From an uncultured beta proteobacterium (GTDB taxonomy: Bacteria; Pseudomonadota; Gammaproteobacteria; Burkholderiales; Burkholderiaceae_C): DNA of 8,902 nucleotides. The translations under genes and the position numbers were made by a program. The notes beneath the pieces are model-generated. The model saw only the letters and a list, made by a program, of their open reading frames with translations. It did not search any database and was not told the DNA's origin. Below, piece by piece: positions 8,827-8,902 of the stretch (the stretch's first letter is position 1; every line of letters starts with the position of its first letter). The DNA lies in the NCBI GenBank assembly GCA_903958915.1, contig CAJBVC010000843.1, forward strand, positions 1-8,902, in the 5' to 3' direction.

Positions 8827-8902
8827 TTCGACCCTTCCGCAGTACCCGCACCAGATGCAGCGGCATCCGCTTCGACAACCACGCCGAGGGCGCCAAGCTT
8901 GA
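8823..8902 (-). CDS. C-terminal end of probable YfgM-like periplasmic-facing protein (partial)
   Basis: Only the last 25 codons and the TGA stop (8823-8825) are inside the window. The residues visible are a KLGALGV stretch, then a low-complexity Ala/Gly-rich tail ending in GTAEGSK. Identity comes mainly from context: the gene directly before bamB and der in proteobacteria is commonly yfgM, a membrane-anchored tetratricopeptide-type protein linked to the SecYEG translocon and periplasmic chaperones. Alanine-rich tails are usual in its Burkholderiales members. The TGA and the GTG of bamB overlap as GTGA, so bamB is probably translated by ribosomes finishing this gene. The tail alone has no diagnostic motif; another protein is possible. 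Confidence 0.6.
   Translation of the reverse strand, partial: KLGALGVVVEADAAASGAGTAEGSK

Overview
The window is an unbroken run of housekeeping genes, all on the minus strand and so read from high to low coordinates. Protein sequences, gene order and codon choice point to a betaproteobacterium of the order Burkholderiales, most likely Comamonadaceae (Rhodoferax/Polaromonas-like). That placement rests on recognised protein flavour and synteny, not on a database search. I see no mobile element, phage gene, CRISPR array, tRNA or rRNA, and every complete gene has an intact reading frame.

In transcription order: the last 25 codons of a probable YfgM-like protein (8823-8902); bamB, outer-membrane assembly lipoprotein (7687-8826); der, double GTPase of 50S ribosome assembly (6326-7666); a 133-bp leader; hfq, RNA chaperone (5944-6192); hflX, ribosome-splitting GTPase (4716-5891); hflK and hflC, the membrane partners of FtsH (3281-4681 and 2369-3271); a small DUF2065/YjeT-type membrane protein (2174-2365); a 53-bp gap with a candidate promoter and inverted repeats; hisZ, regulatory subunit of ATP phosphoribosyltransferase (972-2120); and the first 320 codons of purA, adenylosuccinate synthetase (1-960, running off the left edge).

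The layout joins two blocks that are separate in Escherichia coli: (hisS)-yfgM-bamB-der and hfq-hflX-hflK-hflC-yjeT-purA. hisZ is added between the DUF2065 gene and purA. Themes are envelope assembly and quality control (BamB, HflKC, probably YfgM), ribosome biogenesis and rescue (Der, HflX), post-transcriptional control (Hfq), and the histidine/purine crossroads (HisZ, PurA). Spacings run from a 4-bp overlap to 133 bp, which suggests one or a few long transcripts; the hfq leader and the hisZ leader are the most plausible internal start points.

No intergenic stretch exceeds 300 bases. I found no convincing undescribed system. The points worth a second look are non-ATG starts in four of nine visible starts, inverted repeats with a TAAAAT box ahead of hisZ, uncertainty over the hflK start, and small residue variations in Hfq and Der.
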